NCBI GenBank assembly: GCA_026214975.1
Contig: JAOBSW010000411.1
Coordinates: 46,790 to 110,789, forward strand
Length of the DNA: 64,000 bases
From: Gentiana macrophylla
Lineage: Eukaryota; Streptophyta; Magnoliopsida; Gentianales; Gentianaceae
Direction of reading: 5' to 3'
Below are positions 21,638 to 32,801 of this stretch, piece by piece. Within the stretch, counting starts at the first letter, position 1; each line of letters begins with the position of its first letter. A program made the position numbers and the translations under genes. The notes below the pieces were generated by a model that was not told where the DNA came from, searched no databases, and saw only the letters and a list, made by a program, of their open reading frames with translations.

Positions 21638-22062
21638 TGGGGCCCATATATCTGAGTTGTCTAAATTTGATTGGAGATGTTTTACAATGACATGTTTCCA
21701 GGGGCGGCTGCAGGATTTTGTTGATACGAGTCAAAGTTCGAGAATAACACATCATATTATAAGTTTTTAATACATATACTTTAAATTTCCAAGTGTAGAT
21801 ACGGGTCAAGAGTCAATATTTTAAAATTTTAGGGGGTCAGTTAGTACATAATAATGATAAATTTTTCAAAAGATGATAAAAAATACACTGAATTTTTTTA
21901 TTTTTTTGGTTTAGGGGTCAGTTGACCCAAACCACTAAGGGTGCCGCCGCCCCTACATGTTTCCACTTGGTAAATCTGTTTCACCATAAAACTTGTCCAA
22001 TCAAATTTAGACGACTCAGATTATCAAGGAAGTCCACGCCACATCATTTATTAGTGGGTCCC
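21638..22062. mobile_element. Inverted-repeat MITE interrupted by another insertion
   Basis: ATCTGAGTTGTCTAAATTTG (about 21651-21670) and its continuation to 21,700 are the reverse complement of about 21,967-22,020, which includes CCAATCAAATTTAGACGACT. Outer parts GTGGGGCCC and GTGGGTCCC also correspond. The stem is therefore roughly 60-80 bp, and the loop holds a separate 254-bp element. This fits a fold-back MITE, older than its guest. Outer ends and target duplication are not resolved. Confidence 0.6.
21701..21954. mobile_element. Nested 254-bp MITE with GGGGCGGC termini
   Basis: It starts GGGGCGGCTGCAGG and ends GCCGCCGCCCCT, and is flanked by the direct repeat ACATGTTTCCA at 21690-21700 and 21955-21965. 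If the preceding A is counted in the element, the duplication is 10 bp. Removing it restores a continuous stem of the surrounding inverted-repeat element. A related element with GTGGCGGAGGCAGG and CCGCCCCTGC ends lies at 40319-40587. Superfamily (MULE or hAT) is undecided. Confidence 0.75.
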
Positions 22063-22213
22063 AAGTCAAAGGTTTTATTTTGGTTTAAATAGCATAATTG
22101 ACCCACCAATAATAATTAAAATAAACCAACCAATGAAAAACAAGTGTCTTTCACCAATTAGCAAGGATCTTCATTTAAACATACGTCTCTTGTACTTTCA
22201 GCTTCAAACTAGT

Positions 22214-22237
22214 GAAATGGTATGATCATACCATTTC
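22214..22237. repeat. 24-bp perfect palindrome
   Basis: GAAATGGTATGA is followed immediately by its exact reverse complement TCATACCATTTC with no spacer. Confidence 0.95.
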
Positions 22238-22239
22238 CA

Positions 22240-23301
22240 GTTCATCTTTTAACACTCTAAATTTATCATAAGTCGCATCTCGTTCTTCCTTGTGGTCAAA
22301 ACTTCACTCCCCAACAACTTTTTTTTTGATCCATTCATAGCACAAACATCCTCCAAGTCATTATCGTTGTCAATCCTGCAAAACAACACCAAACACCCCG
22401 GAAAAAAGCATATCTCCCTAGAAATAACCTCAGAAAAGTGATAAAAATATCAATCAAATATGTTCCTATCGTCCCTCGTTCATCACTAACTTGACCCCTT
22501 CATAACATCATATCCTCGATTACCATTAACTCATTAGTGATCGATATTTATAATCGAAGATCATAAATTCGGCCGATCGATCAGTTCCAGAATTAATAAA
22601 CGAGGGAAGCGTCTTTCTGCTTCCCACAGGAAGGAATGGACTCCATATTTGTTATTTACATTCCCGGCTACCTATTCCTGAATGATGCCAACATGGACGT
22701 GTTTGGGAAAGCTTCGCTGAGCTAACTTTAACGCCTCATCAAACACCACCCTGAAATAGTCATGAGTCTATAATCACATCAAGATTAAGATTAATCAATT
22801 GTCATCTTGTGACTTAATTAGATTCTCTCATTACAGAATTATCATGAGATCGTCATATTAAATCGGTCCAAGTCCTAAATGATCAAATCATATATAAGTG
22901 CTGCCACTAAGATGTCCAAGATCGACGGTCTAGATCAGGCGGTCACACATGAAGTGTTCTGGGGCACTAACGGTGTTTTAATTGAAAGATCCCGAACTTC
23001 AATTAATTTCACCACGGACTTAACATTTAAAGAGTATCACCATTAACTCAATCTTCTTGTACATAATCTTATGCACCAAGTATTATGGTCATATTATGAA
23101 CCTTTTGGGATTTTTTGCGTTGTACATCTATATATAATATATAGAGGAAGTGATTTAGCCCATTTCCCTTCAATTACCCGACCCATACCCGGTTATCACT
23201 CCAAGACAGCTTGACAGACATTTCAACACCCTTTCCAAAAACACTGATCTCCTAAAATTTCTGCAACAGATTAACAACCTTCGCTAAAATAAAAATCCGT
23301 A
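22240..23301. other. Host spacer with one possible exon
   Basis: Apart from the segment 22672-22750 I see no gene-like feature. The TSD CCGTA (23297-23301) marks where Gypsy-2 inserted. Confidence 0.4.
22672..22750 (-). CDS. Possible terminal exon of an unrecognised minus-strand gene
   Basis: On the minus strand an ATTTCAG acceptor (plus 22751-22757) is followed by a 79-bp open segment. It reads VVFDEALKLAQRSFPKHV and a further seven residues to a TAG at plus 22672-22674. The amphipathic, balanced composition looks protein-like, unlike the surrounding AT-rich DNA. Any upstream exon would lie beyond 22,750, where Gypsy-2 now separates the locus. I do not recognise the protein. Confidence 0.3.
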
Positions 23302-25418
23302 TGTAATATCCTGATTTTTCAAAAAAGGCATCCTTGTCCTTTCACGAAAAATCTGAATATTAGGTTTTGTTTTTAAGTATTAAAAGAAAATAAAAATGAT
23401 TTAATTGGATTAAATCAAATGGTTTAATGATGATTTTAATTACGGAGTATAAAAGGGATATTTTTATCCCAATAGGCGGCACATAATCATAATACACACA
23501 TCATCAGAAAAAAAAGGGGGGAGAAAACGCTCTGAGTATTCAAGATATAGGGCAAAGTATTTCTCAACCTCGAGGCTAATCCGTTAATCGTTTCCACAGA
23601 CTCTTCAAGGGAAAAGCGATCATCTGAAGGCGAGGAAGCTTTTGATACCGATGTTTCTCAAAACGGTTAACGTAATTTTTGTCCCTCCTCATTCTTGGTG
23701 ATTAGGGTTTAATCACCATTGTTAAGGTTGAGTTTTTCTGAGTTAATTCTCGTTGTGATCAGTTTTGGTTCGAATCGTTGTAGGTTCGGAGTTCTAAAGT
23801 TCAACCTTTTTAAGGTTTTGGTAGCGTGGATCATAGTAGCTTGCAATATAAGGTAACGTGGTGTTCATAATGTATGATTAAGGTGTTTTTAAAGTTATAG
23901 AGCAATTTGTATGTTTATTTTCATTGTTTATGATCTGTTTAAGTTGGATTTTAGGGAGGAATTGGGTTGGAAATCGTATCTTGGCGATTTGCGAGTTTTA
24001 GGAAAAACCAGGCAAGCGGCGTTTTACGAGGGCAGCAAGCGCGCGTTTGCGATCGTTGCAACTCAAACGAGCGTTTGGGGTTTATGGACGAGCGTTTGAG
24101 TGTTTGACATTTGATATAGGATGTGGCTACTTTTCACGAACGAGAGTTTGGGGAGCACTAAACGTCCGTTCGAGGCAAACGTGCGTTTATAGGGTATCAA
24201 ACGTGCGTTTGACCTGTTTATTCCGTTTTTACTGTTTTATCGTGTCAGCTTGGTTTCAGGCTTTATAATCATGTCCATACTGCTTAACCTTATGTGACAA
24301 GGCCTTGAATTAGCTTTTGATGCGTTTAGTTCCAGCACCATACGGATTCCCTAAAAAGATGAAGTGTGGGACCGTCGAAAGCTTTGGATTTGCCTTGTGC
24401 TTCTATAAGCTAGGGTTTATCGATGTCTGTGTATGTGCTAGGTTTTGTTAGAGTCTAGTGGTCTTAAGGAGAGAGAGTAGACTGATAGGTGAGCCTTTTT
24501 TAAGTGAATCAACTTAGGTGGCTAGTTAAACATCTAATCAAACGTATGTGTTAGATTTATAATCTTAAACATCATGCAAAGCTTGGTAAGGCATAGTACA
24601 ATATCGCGATGTGTTATCTGACTAGACAAAGTAAACTGTGCGCACGCCGGTCAATCGATTGGCTAGATAAAGCGTCTGGTGCACTCTGCCGGTCATCACA
24701 CCATCGGGACTCAGATATTCCCAGGGCTACTAGAGCGTGTCTCTAAATGGGTTGCACCCAGTTGTCTTAGTACATCCTATTACTAGGCGTAGTGCCATTG
24801 TTATTCATGATGTAACAAACTTGAGCTAAGGTAGATAACGTTGGAACTTCATGTTATACTATGGACATAATATGATAGTTAGTTAGGGTTAAAAATGGAA
24901 TGAACTAAAAAAAGACGGTGTTGCTATTATTTCTTTATGAGACCGACGTTATATGATCTTCTACGCGTTACTAAGTACTTATGTACTTTTCCCGTTACTT
25001 TATGGTTGTCTTTCTCTTTCCCCGAAAAAGATGAACAGGTTGCTAATGATGATGAGTTCTTCAACGATGACGTGTGAGATGGAGCTCTTGAAGACTTAGT
25101 TTCTTTTAGTTTTGGTTACTTTCAATAAAGCTGTTGAATCAAAGTTCAGACAATGTTGTCTTTTTTTGGATTAGTTCCGTTTGAGTTCTTTTGGATTTGA
25201 ATGTTGGATGATTTAGTTTTCTTTATTGGATTTTAGCTTTCACAGCATTGAAAACCGTGTGTTCGATCTTTTGTTTTCCAGAGTCATTTTATCTTCCGCA
25301 TCATTTTAGTTCTGATGTATGACGTAAGGCTTACATATGTTATTGAATTTATTTGATAATATTTGTGCCGAGCGTTCTTTCCGGAGGAGAACTCGGTGTC
25401 CGGGAATAGGGCGTTACA
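23302..25418 (+). repeat. Gypsy-2 5' LTR with AAACGAGCGTTT-type array
   Basis: This 2,117-bp LTR starts TGTAATATCCTGATTTTTC and ends GGGCGTTACA. An array of about seven 12-bp dyads lies at 24020-24215: AAGCGCGCGTTT, AAACGAGCGTTT, GGACGAGCGTTT, GAACGAGAGTTT, AAACGTCCGTTC and AAACGTGCGTTT twice. It occupies the same relative position as the GGACGGGCGTCC array of Gypsy-1. Confidence 0.95.
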
Positions 25419-25420
25419 GT

Positions 25421-25432
25421 TGGTATTAGAGC
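25421..25432 (+). promoter_or_regulatory. Gypsy-2 primer binding site
   Basis: TGGTATTAGAGC two bases after the LTR matches the tRNA-Met-type site TGGTATCAGAGC with one C-to-T change. Confidence 0.9.
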
Positions 25433-25521
25433 GAAAGGTTTTCTTTGCTGTGTAGGACTTTATTTCTTCTTTAAGTTAAGTGTTAGAGCTTTAGTAACCC
25501 CTCTCTTTTCTTGGTTACAGA

Positions 25522-27154
25522 ATGGTTCTTACTAGAGGAGGAGCTAATACGGATAACACCAAGGCGGCTAACACCCAGACAGTTCACACTGAGGCAGAAG
25601 TTACTGAGGTTAGAATTCCAAGAAAGAGAAGAAGTGGACCAACTACTAGGGTGCCAGTTTCTCAAGTTAATGTTTGAGTAAGTGGTGTAAATCAAGGACC
25701 AGACATCATAATCCGGGATAGAGTGGAACCAGAGGGTCCTTCACAGTTTAACCCCAACATACCGTTCATCACTACTTCAGCAGGAGTAATACCAGGAGTG
25801 TCCGTGTCTCCAATGACCACAAGCTGGACAGGGTTAAGACTTTCTCAACCACCGGTGAGTACTTTACCATCCATCTCTGTGCAAGCTCAGCAATTGCGTG
25901 TGCCACCGGCTAGTCAATTTTTCAGTCGTCCACAGACATCAGCGTTTTTCTCCACACCACTAAGCTATACGCCTCAACCAACGGTTCTTCCTCCACCACC
26001 TCTTAGATTTGATACTTCTATAGCACCTGGCTACACCTATCAATAATACACTTACCTGTATCAGATGTATACACAACAGACCCACCACCAACAGTAGGTC
26101 CAGCAACCTCAACCATAGTATCAGAATGTTATTACCTCTACGGCTGAGTATCCAACACCCTATCCACCTCAGCAGCCAGCTATGGGTTATCCTGCGGGTC
26201 CGATTGCTCAGAATGCTCCACCAGTTCAACAGCCGATACAACATCATCAGTTTAGGGGTTACGACAGGCCAGTGGATTGGTACGATAAGATGAAGAAGCA
26301 CAGGGTGCCGGAGTTCTTTAGCAATGTTGAGCCAGCAGTAGCAGATTTATGGATTCGTGGGTTTCAGAGGACGTCCAGAAATGTGAAAGCCCTAAAAACT
26401 GAATGGGCTCAGTTAACAGTATCTTTGTTGGCAAGAAATGCAGAAAGTTGGATGGAAGCTTATGAGCAAGTTAATCCGAGGATCACGGATTGGGCGGTGT
26501 TTAAAGATCTATTCTACAAGGAATAGTTTCCTAGAACAACACAGAATGCAAAGGCCAATGAATTTCTGAGTTTGAAACAAGAAAGATACGCTACAGTGAC
26601 TCAGTACTCCCAGAAGTTCCATGAGTTAGGCAGATTCTACACTGAAATCATGAGAAGTGAAGAGAAAAAGATTGACAAGTTCATGGAAGGATTGTCACAT
26701 GAAGTAGCAAAGGGCATGCTAGGAGATAGACCTACTAGCATGGCAAACGTCATGGATAGAGCTTTGATTGCAGAAAGATTTGCTAGTAAACTGACGGTTG
26801 AAGTTGAAGACAAGAGGCCTTTCTCGAATTATCAAGGGAATAATAGAGGAGCACCACATCAGAATGTTAAGAGGATGGGAAATCCGGCCACGAAGAGTCC
26901 AGCAAGTGGAGCATCAACGGTTTGTGCTAAGTGTAACAAGACACATACAGGAGAGTGCATGGCAGGTAGCATGAGTTGTTTCCACTATAAGGAAGTAGGA
27001 CATTACTCGAGGGCGTGTCCTTAGAAACTCCCTCAAGGTAATCAGGCAGGAGGACGAGATAACCAGCAGGGTAATCGTGCCACGGGTAGCAGACCAGTTC
27101 GTGTCTCTGCAGTATATGCAGAACCAAAAGAGTTACATGACTTTGTGGTGACAG
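25522..27154 (+). pseudogene. Gypsy-2 gag with in-frame stops
   Basis: From MVLTRGGANTDN the frame stays constant over 500 codons, broken only by stops (near 25,675, 26,044, around 26,100, 26,524 and 27,022). The N-terminal third is Pro/Gln-rich. The capsid core is VDWYDKMKKHRVPEFF through QYSQKFHELGRFYTEIM. The knuckle reads CFHYKEVGHYSRAC: the second Cys expected from Gypsy-1 (CYVC) is Tyr, a G-to-A type change that should abolish zinc binding. The frame continues into the intron-like spacer. Confidence 0.85.
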
Positions 27155-27249
27155 GTACTTTTCAGTGTTTGTGTTTTTTATAGATACTTAATATGATATA
27201 GCGCGCATATGATATTATATATCTGTACTTAAATTGATTCACTTGTTAG
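27155..27249 (+). other. Intron-like spacer between gag and protease (Gypsy-2)
   Basis: This 95-bp, very AT-rich segment starts GTACTTTTC and ends CTTGTTAG. Joining the flanks yields VVTG-TIIIGNLAVSTLF in frame, phase 1, exactly as in Gypsy-1. The two spacers share almost no internal sequence. Confidence 0.55.
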
Positions 27250-27790
27250 GTACCATAATCATAGGTAATCTAGCAGTTTCAACTCTGTTTGATACTGGAG
27301 CTTCAAGGACTTTTGTTTCCTCTAAGATAGCTAAGAAGTTGAACCTACCTCTTAAGGAATTGGAAAGACCTTGAGTATAACCACACCTTTGGGCGGAGTT
27401 ACTAGATGTGCTCAAGTCACACCCCAAGTTGATATTAGAGTTGGGACTTACAAGTGCCAGCATGCTCTGACGGTGTTGGATTTCTCAGATTTTGATGTTA
27501 TCCTGGGTATGGACTGGTTGTCTAGGAATTTTGTCTACTTGGATTGTAGGTCTAAGAGAGTGATCTTTAAGGTTCCAGGACAATCGGCTAAGATGTTTCA
27601 GGGTAATGTATACGAGCCTAGCAAGGGTCGTCATCCGATTATCTCAGCAGTTAAATCCCTAAGAGCTTTGAAAAGGGTTGCCAGGGTTTCGTTGGTTATG
27701 CGTTAGATAAGGAAAAGCATAGGTCCGAGTTAGGAGAGACTCGTGTAGTTAAGGACTTTCCTGAAGTTTTCCCGAAAGATTTTCCAGGAC
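27250..27790 (+). pseudogene. Gypsy-2 aspartic protease region
   Basis: TIIIGNLAVSTLFDTGASRT contains the DTGA catalytic motif. A frameshift near 27,360 separates it from TPQVDIRVGTYKCQHALTVL, FDVILGMDWLSRN and [16 protein letters not shown] second shift near 27,706 precedes the RT frame. The domain is recognisable but broken. Confidence 0.85.
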
Positions 27791-28806
27791 ACATGCCTGA
27801 TAGGGTCATAGAGTTTGAGATCAAATTGATCGCAGGAGCATCACCAGTAGCTAAAGAACCTTATAGGATGGCACCAACGGAGTTGAAAGAGTTGAAAACT
27901 CAGCTTAAGGAGATGCTGGAGAAAAACATCATCCAGCCAAGTACATCACCGTGGGGAGCACCGGTCTTGTTTGTGAAGAAGAAATATGGGAGTATGTGTT
28001 TGTGCATCGACTACAGAGAGTTGAAAAAACTGACGATCAAGAATAAGTATCCTTTACCAAGGATTGATGATCTGTTCAGTAAGTTGCAAGGTAAGAAGGT
28101 GTTCTTTAAGATTGATCTTAGGTCCGGTTATCATCAGTTGAGGATCAAGGTTTCAGATATACCTAAGACAGCCTTCAGTACAAGATATGTACATTATGAG
28201 TTTTTGGTCATGCCGTTTGGACTCACTAATGCTCCATCGATGTTCATGGACTTGATGCAAAGAGTTTTCATACCTTATCTCGATAAGTTTGTGATAGTTT
28301 TCATAGACGATATCTTGGTATACTCTAAGGATGAGAAAGAGCATGAAGAGCACCTGGGGATAGTTCTACAGACCCTAAGAGAGAACAAATTGTATGCCAA
28401 GTTGTCTAAGTGTGAGTTTTGGTTGGACCAAATTAGTTTTATTGGGCATATAGTTTTTGGAGAAGGCATTAAGGTGGATCCAGCAAAGATAGAAGCCGTT
28501 GCTAAGTGTCCTAGACCTACAACAGTGACTGAGATAAGAAGTTTCTTGGGTTTAGCTGGGTACTACCGGAAGTTTGTGCAGGATTTCTCTAAGATAACTA
28601 CAACTCTCATGAGGCTTACTCAAAAGAACATTAAGTATGAGTGGACCAATGAATGTGAGGAAGCTTTTCGGAAGTTGAAAGAAAAGTTGACCACAGCACC
28701 TGTGTTAGCATTACCGGAAGTTTTTGATAACTATGATGTATATGCAGATGCATCGGGTCAAGGTTTGGGGTTGTGTTTTGATGCAATCAGGAAAGGTAAT
28801 TTCTAA
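27791..28806 (+). CDS. Gypsy-2 reverse transcriptase (open 338 codons)
   Basis: The frame contains the full polymerase domain: [76 protein letters not shown] and the catalytic FIDDILVYS. The thumb/connection segment [15 protein letters not shown] and the start of RNase H ([10 protein letters not shown]) follow. A one-base shift near 28,775 ends it. Both catalytic aspartates are intact, so this is the best preserved RT in the window. Confidence 0.9.
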
Positions 28807-29236
28807 CGCATCTAGGCAATTAAAGGTGCATCAGAAGAATTACCCTACACACGACTTGGAGTTGGCAGCGGTGGTGTTTGCTCTGAAGCTTTGGAGACAC
28901 TAGTTGTATGGTGTCAAGGCAAGGATCTTCATGGATCATAAGAGTCTTAAGTTCTTCTTTACTCAGGAGAATCTGAACATGAGACAAAGAAGATGGTTGG
29001 AGTTCGTGAAGGATTACGACTTGGACATTCAATACCATTCGGGTAAAGCGAATGTTGTAGCTGATGCACTTAGCCAGAGAACGGTTAATGCTATCACTAC
29101 CTTACAAGAAGTTGTGGATCAATTGGATGGTTTGCAGGTTCAGGTGATTGAAAGGAAGGGTGAAGCTCAGAATTTGGTTCCATTGATGGCAAGGTCAGAT
29201 TTGCTAGATGAGGTTCGGGCTAAGCAAGATTAAGAC
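28775..29236 (+). pseudogene. Gypsy-2 RNase H
   Basis: In the shifted frame [20 protein letters not shown] and [13 protein letters not shown] precede a TAG (28,902-28,904) where Gypsy-1 has Tyr. Then follow [40 protein letters not shown] and [11 protein letters not shown]. The linker reaches a TAA near 29,231 where Gypsy-1 has Glu. Confidence 0.85.
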
Positions 29237-30073
29237 CGTGTGTTGATTGATTTGAAGTGAGTAGCTCAAGAGAATCCTACAGTGGGTTATCAGTTGGACA
29301 AGAGTGGTCATCTTTGGTACGGAGACCGTTTGTGTGTGCCCGATGTGGATGGCCTAAGGGAGAAGGTTATGGATGAAGCTCATAAGATTGCTTTTGCGGT
29401 ACATCCAGGAGCCACTAAGATGTATAGAGATCTCAGGGAGAGATATTGGTGGCCTAATATGAAGTTAGGGATCGCAAAGTTTGTGGCAAGATGTGATACG
29501 TGCCAGAGAGTGAAAGCAGAACACAAAAGGCCAGGAGGTTTATTGAAACCCTTGGAGATACTGGAATGGAAATAGGAGAATATCATGATGGATTTTATAA
29601 CCGGTTTGCCTAAGACTAAGGGCGGTCATGACATGATTTGGGTGATTGTGGATAGACTTACAAAATCAGCCCATTTCTTGCCATGTAAAGTGGACATGCC
29701 TATAAAGAAGTTCGCTACTATGTATATCGACAATATAGTGAAGCTTCATGGTGTGCCATTATCTATTGTATCCGACAGGGATAGTAGATTTATCAGTCGT
29801 TTCTGGAAGAGTTTACAGAAAGCTTTTGGGACGAGGACTGATTTGAGTACAACCTTTCATCCTTAGACGGATGGGAAGTCAGAGAGGACGATTCAGACTC
29901 TCGAGGATATGCTTAAAGCTTGTGTTTTGGATGCCGGAGGATCATGGATAGATTACCTCAATTTGGCTGAGTTTTCTTTCAACAATAGTTACCATGCTAG
30001 TTTGAGAATGCCGCCTTTTGAGGCATTGTATGGTAGGAAGTGTAGAACTCCAATTTACTGGGATGAAGTGTGA
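29237..30073 (+). pseudogene. Gypsy-2 integrase core with in-frame stops
   Basis: The same frame as RNase H gives the zinc domain AHKIAFAVHPGATKMYRD to CDTCQRVKAEH, the core Asp in MDFITGLPK, Asp in SDRDSRF and Glu in SERTIQTLED. Stops sit at 29573-29575 (where Gypsy-1 has Trp), 29864-29866 (where Gypsy-1 has Gln) and near 30,071. The catalytic residues remain although the frame is interrupted. Confidence 0.85.
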
Positions 30074-30643
30074 GAGAAACACATCACAAGGCCAGAGATG
30101 GTTCAGCAAGCCAAGGAGAAGATCGAGTTGACAAGGAAGAATCTGAAAGCCACTCAATATCGTCAAAAGAGTTGGGCCGATGTTAGAAGAAGACCACTAG
30201 AGTTTGAGGTCGAGGATAGAGTTTTCCTTCGAGCGTCTCTGATGAAGAGTGTCAAGAGGTTCAGACAGAAAGGAAAGCTAAGTCCAAGGTATGTAGGGCC
30301 TTTTGTTGTCATCGAAAGAGTTGGGAAGTTGGCTTATAGACTACAGTTACCAGAATCGATGTCTAGAGTCCACAATGTTTTCCATGTATCGATGCTTAGG
30401 AAGTGTCTATCTAAAGTGGATATGGAATCTGAGATTGATCCGGAAGTTTTCCAAGATAATCTTTCATATGTGGAGAAGCCGATAAAGATTCTGGGTATAG
30501 AGGAAAAGATGATAAGGAGGCGAGTGATCTCGTTAGTGTTAGTGCAATAAAGCAACCATGCACCGACTGAAGTCACTTGGGAAGTGGAAGCGGACATGTT
30601 CAATGAGTTCCCAGAGTTCCCTCATCTACTAGGTACGTTCTAG
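30074..30643 (+). pseudogene. Gypsy-2 integrase C-terminus and chromodomain-like end
   Basis: From 30098 a 150-codon segment is open: PLEFEVEDRVFLRASLMKSV, GKLSPRYVGPFVVIERVGKL and MSRVHNVFHVSMLRKCL. A TAA at 30548-30550 replaces the Trp expected from Gypsy-1. The frame then continues with SNHAPTEVTWEVEADMFNEF to a TAG at 30641-30643. The final block is the chromodomain-like tail of Del/Tekay integrases. Confidence 0.85.
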
Positions 30644-30665
30644 TTTCGAGGATGAAACTCCTCTT

Positions 30666-30678
30666 AAGGGGGGAGGAA
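30666..30678 (+). promoter_or_regulatory. Gypsy-2 polypurine tract
   Basis: AAGGGGGGAGGAA lies directly before the 3' LTR. Confidence 0.95.
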
Positions 30679-32796
30679 TGTAATATCTCGATTTTTCAAA
30701 AAAGGCATCCTTGTCCTTTCATGAAAAATCAGAATATTAGATTTTGTTTTTAAGGATTAAAAGAAAAGGGAAAAGAAAGAAAAAGGATTTAATTGGATTA
30801 AATCAAATGGTTTAATGATGATTTTAATTACGGAGTATAAAAGGGATATTTTTATCCCAATAGGCGGCACATCATCATAATACACGCATCATCAGGGAAA
30901 AAAAAGGGGGAGAAAACGCTCTGAGTATTCAAGATCTAGGGCAAAGTATTTCTCAACCTCGAGGCTAATCCGTTGATCGTTTCCATAGACTCTTCAAGGG
31001 AAAAGCGATCATCTCAAGGCGAGGAAGCTTTTGATACCGACATTTCACAAAACGGTTAACGTAAGTTTTGTCCCTCCTCGTTCTTGGTGATTAGGGTTTA
31101 ATCACCATTGTTAAGGTTGAGTTTTTCTGAGTTAATTTTCGTAGTGATCAGTTTTGGTTTGAATCGTTGTAGGTTCGGAGTTCTAAAGTTCAACCTTTTC
31201 AAGGTTTTGGAAGCATGGATCGTAGTAGCTCGCAATTTAAGGTACGTGGTGTTCTTATCATATGATTAAGGTGTTGTAAAGTTATAGAGCAATTTGTATG
31301 TTTATTTTCGTTGTTATGATCTATTTAAGTTTGATTTTGGGAAGGAATTGGGTTGGAAATCGTATCTTGACAGTTGCAGTTTGCTGGGAAAAACCCAGGC
31401 AAACGAGCGTTTGCACAGGGGCAAACGGGCATTTGCGATCGTTGCAACCCAAACGAGCGTTTGGGGTTTAGGGACGAGCATTTGAGTGTTTGACATTTGA
31501 TACAGGATGTGGCTACTTTTCACGAATGAGAGTTTGGGGAGCAGTAAACGTCCGTTCGAGGCAAACATGCGTTTATAGGGTATCAAACGGGCGTTTGACC
31601 TGTTTATTCCGTTTTTACTATTTTATCGTGTCAGCTTGGTTACAGGCTTTATAATCATGTCCTTACTGCTTAACCTTATGTGACAAAGCCTTGAATTAGA
31701 TTTTGATGCGTTTAGTTCCGGCACCATATGGATTCCCTAAAAAGATGAAGTGTGGGACCGTCGAAAGCTTTGGATTTGCCTTGTGCTTCGATAAGCTAGG
31801 GTTTATCGATGTCTGTGTATTTGCTAGGTTTTGTTAGAGTCTAGTGGTCTTAAGGAGAGGGAGTAGACTGATAGGTGAGCCTTTTTTATGTGAATCAACT
31901 TAGGTGGCTAGTTAAACATCTAATCAAATGTATGTGTTAGATTAATAATCTCAAGCATCATGCAATGCTTGGTGAGACATAGTAAAATATCGTGATGTGT
32001 CCTCTGACTAGACAAAGTAGACTGTGCCCACGCCGGTCAATCGATTGTCTAGATAAAGTGTCTGGTGCACTCTTCCGGTCATCACACCATCGGGAATCAG
32101 ATATTCCCAGGGCTACTAGAGCGTGTCTCTAAGTAGGCTGCACCCAGTTGTCCTAGTACATCCTACTACTTGGCGTAGTGCCCTTGTTATTCATGATGTA
32201 ACAAACTTGAGCTAAGGTAGATAAACCTCATGTTATGCTATGAACATAATATGATAGTTAGTTAGGGTTAATAACAGAATGACTAATAAAAGACGGCGTT
32301 GCTTTTATTTCTTTATGAGACTGACGTTATACGATCTTCTACACGTTACTAAGTACTTATGTACTTACCCCATTACTTTATGGTTGTCTTTCTCTTTCCC
32401 CAAAGAAGATGAACAGGTTGCTAATGATGATGAGTTCTTCGACGATGACGTGTGAGATGGAGCTCTTGAAGACTTAGTTTCTTTTAGTTTTGGTTTCTTT
32501 CAATAAAGCTGTTGAATCAAAGTTCAAACAATGTTGTCTTTCTTTTGGATTAGTTCCGTTTGAGTTCTTTTGGATTTGAATGTTGGATGATTTAGTTTTC
32601 TTTATTGGATTTTAGTTTTCGCTGCATTGAAAACCGTGTGTTCGATATTTTGTTTTCCCGAGTCATTTTATCTTCCGCGTCGTTTTAGTTCTGATGTATG
32701 ACGTAAGACTTACATATGTTATTGAATTTATTAGATAAATTTGTGCCATGCGCTCTTTCCGTATGAGGACTCGGTGTCCGGGAACGGGGTGTTACA
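30679..32796 (+). repeat. Gypsy-2 3' LTR
   Basis: This 2,118-bp copy of 23302-25418 starts TGTAATATCTCG and ends GGGGTGTTACA. Its dyad array at about 31,396-31,610 includes AAACGAGCGTTT twice, AAACGGGCGTTT and decayed copies such as GGACGAGCATTT. The LTRs differ by substitutions as well as indels. Confidence 0.95.
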
Positions 32797-32801
32797 CCGT
32801 A

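Larger units (their letters stand above)
23302..32796 (+). mobile_element. Gypsy-2: second full-length Del/Tekay-type chromovirus
   Basis: The LTRs 23302-25418 and 30679-32796 (about 2.1 kb) start TGTAATATC and end GTTACA. Target duplication CCGTA lies at 23297-23301 and 32797-32801. Domain order is gag, protease, RT, RNase H, integrase, chromodomain-like end. Coding parts are clearly homologous to Gypsy-1 (for example [20 protein letters not shown]), but the LTRs are largely different, so it is a sister family. Gag keeps one frame with in-frame stops. RT is open for 338 codons with FIDDILVYS intact. RNase H to chromodomain also share one frame with several stops. Confidence 0.95.
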
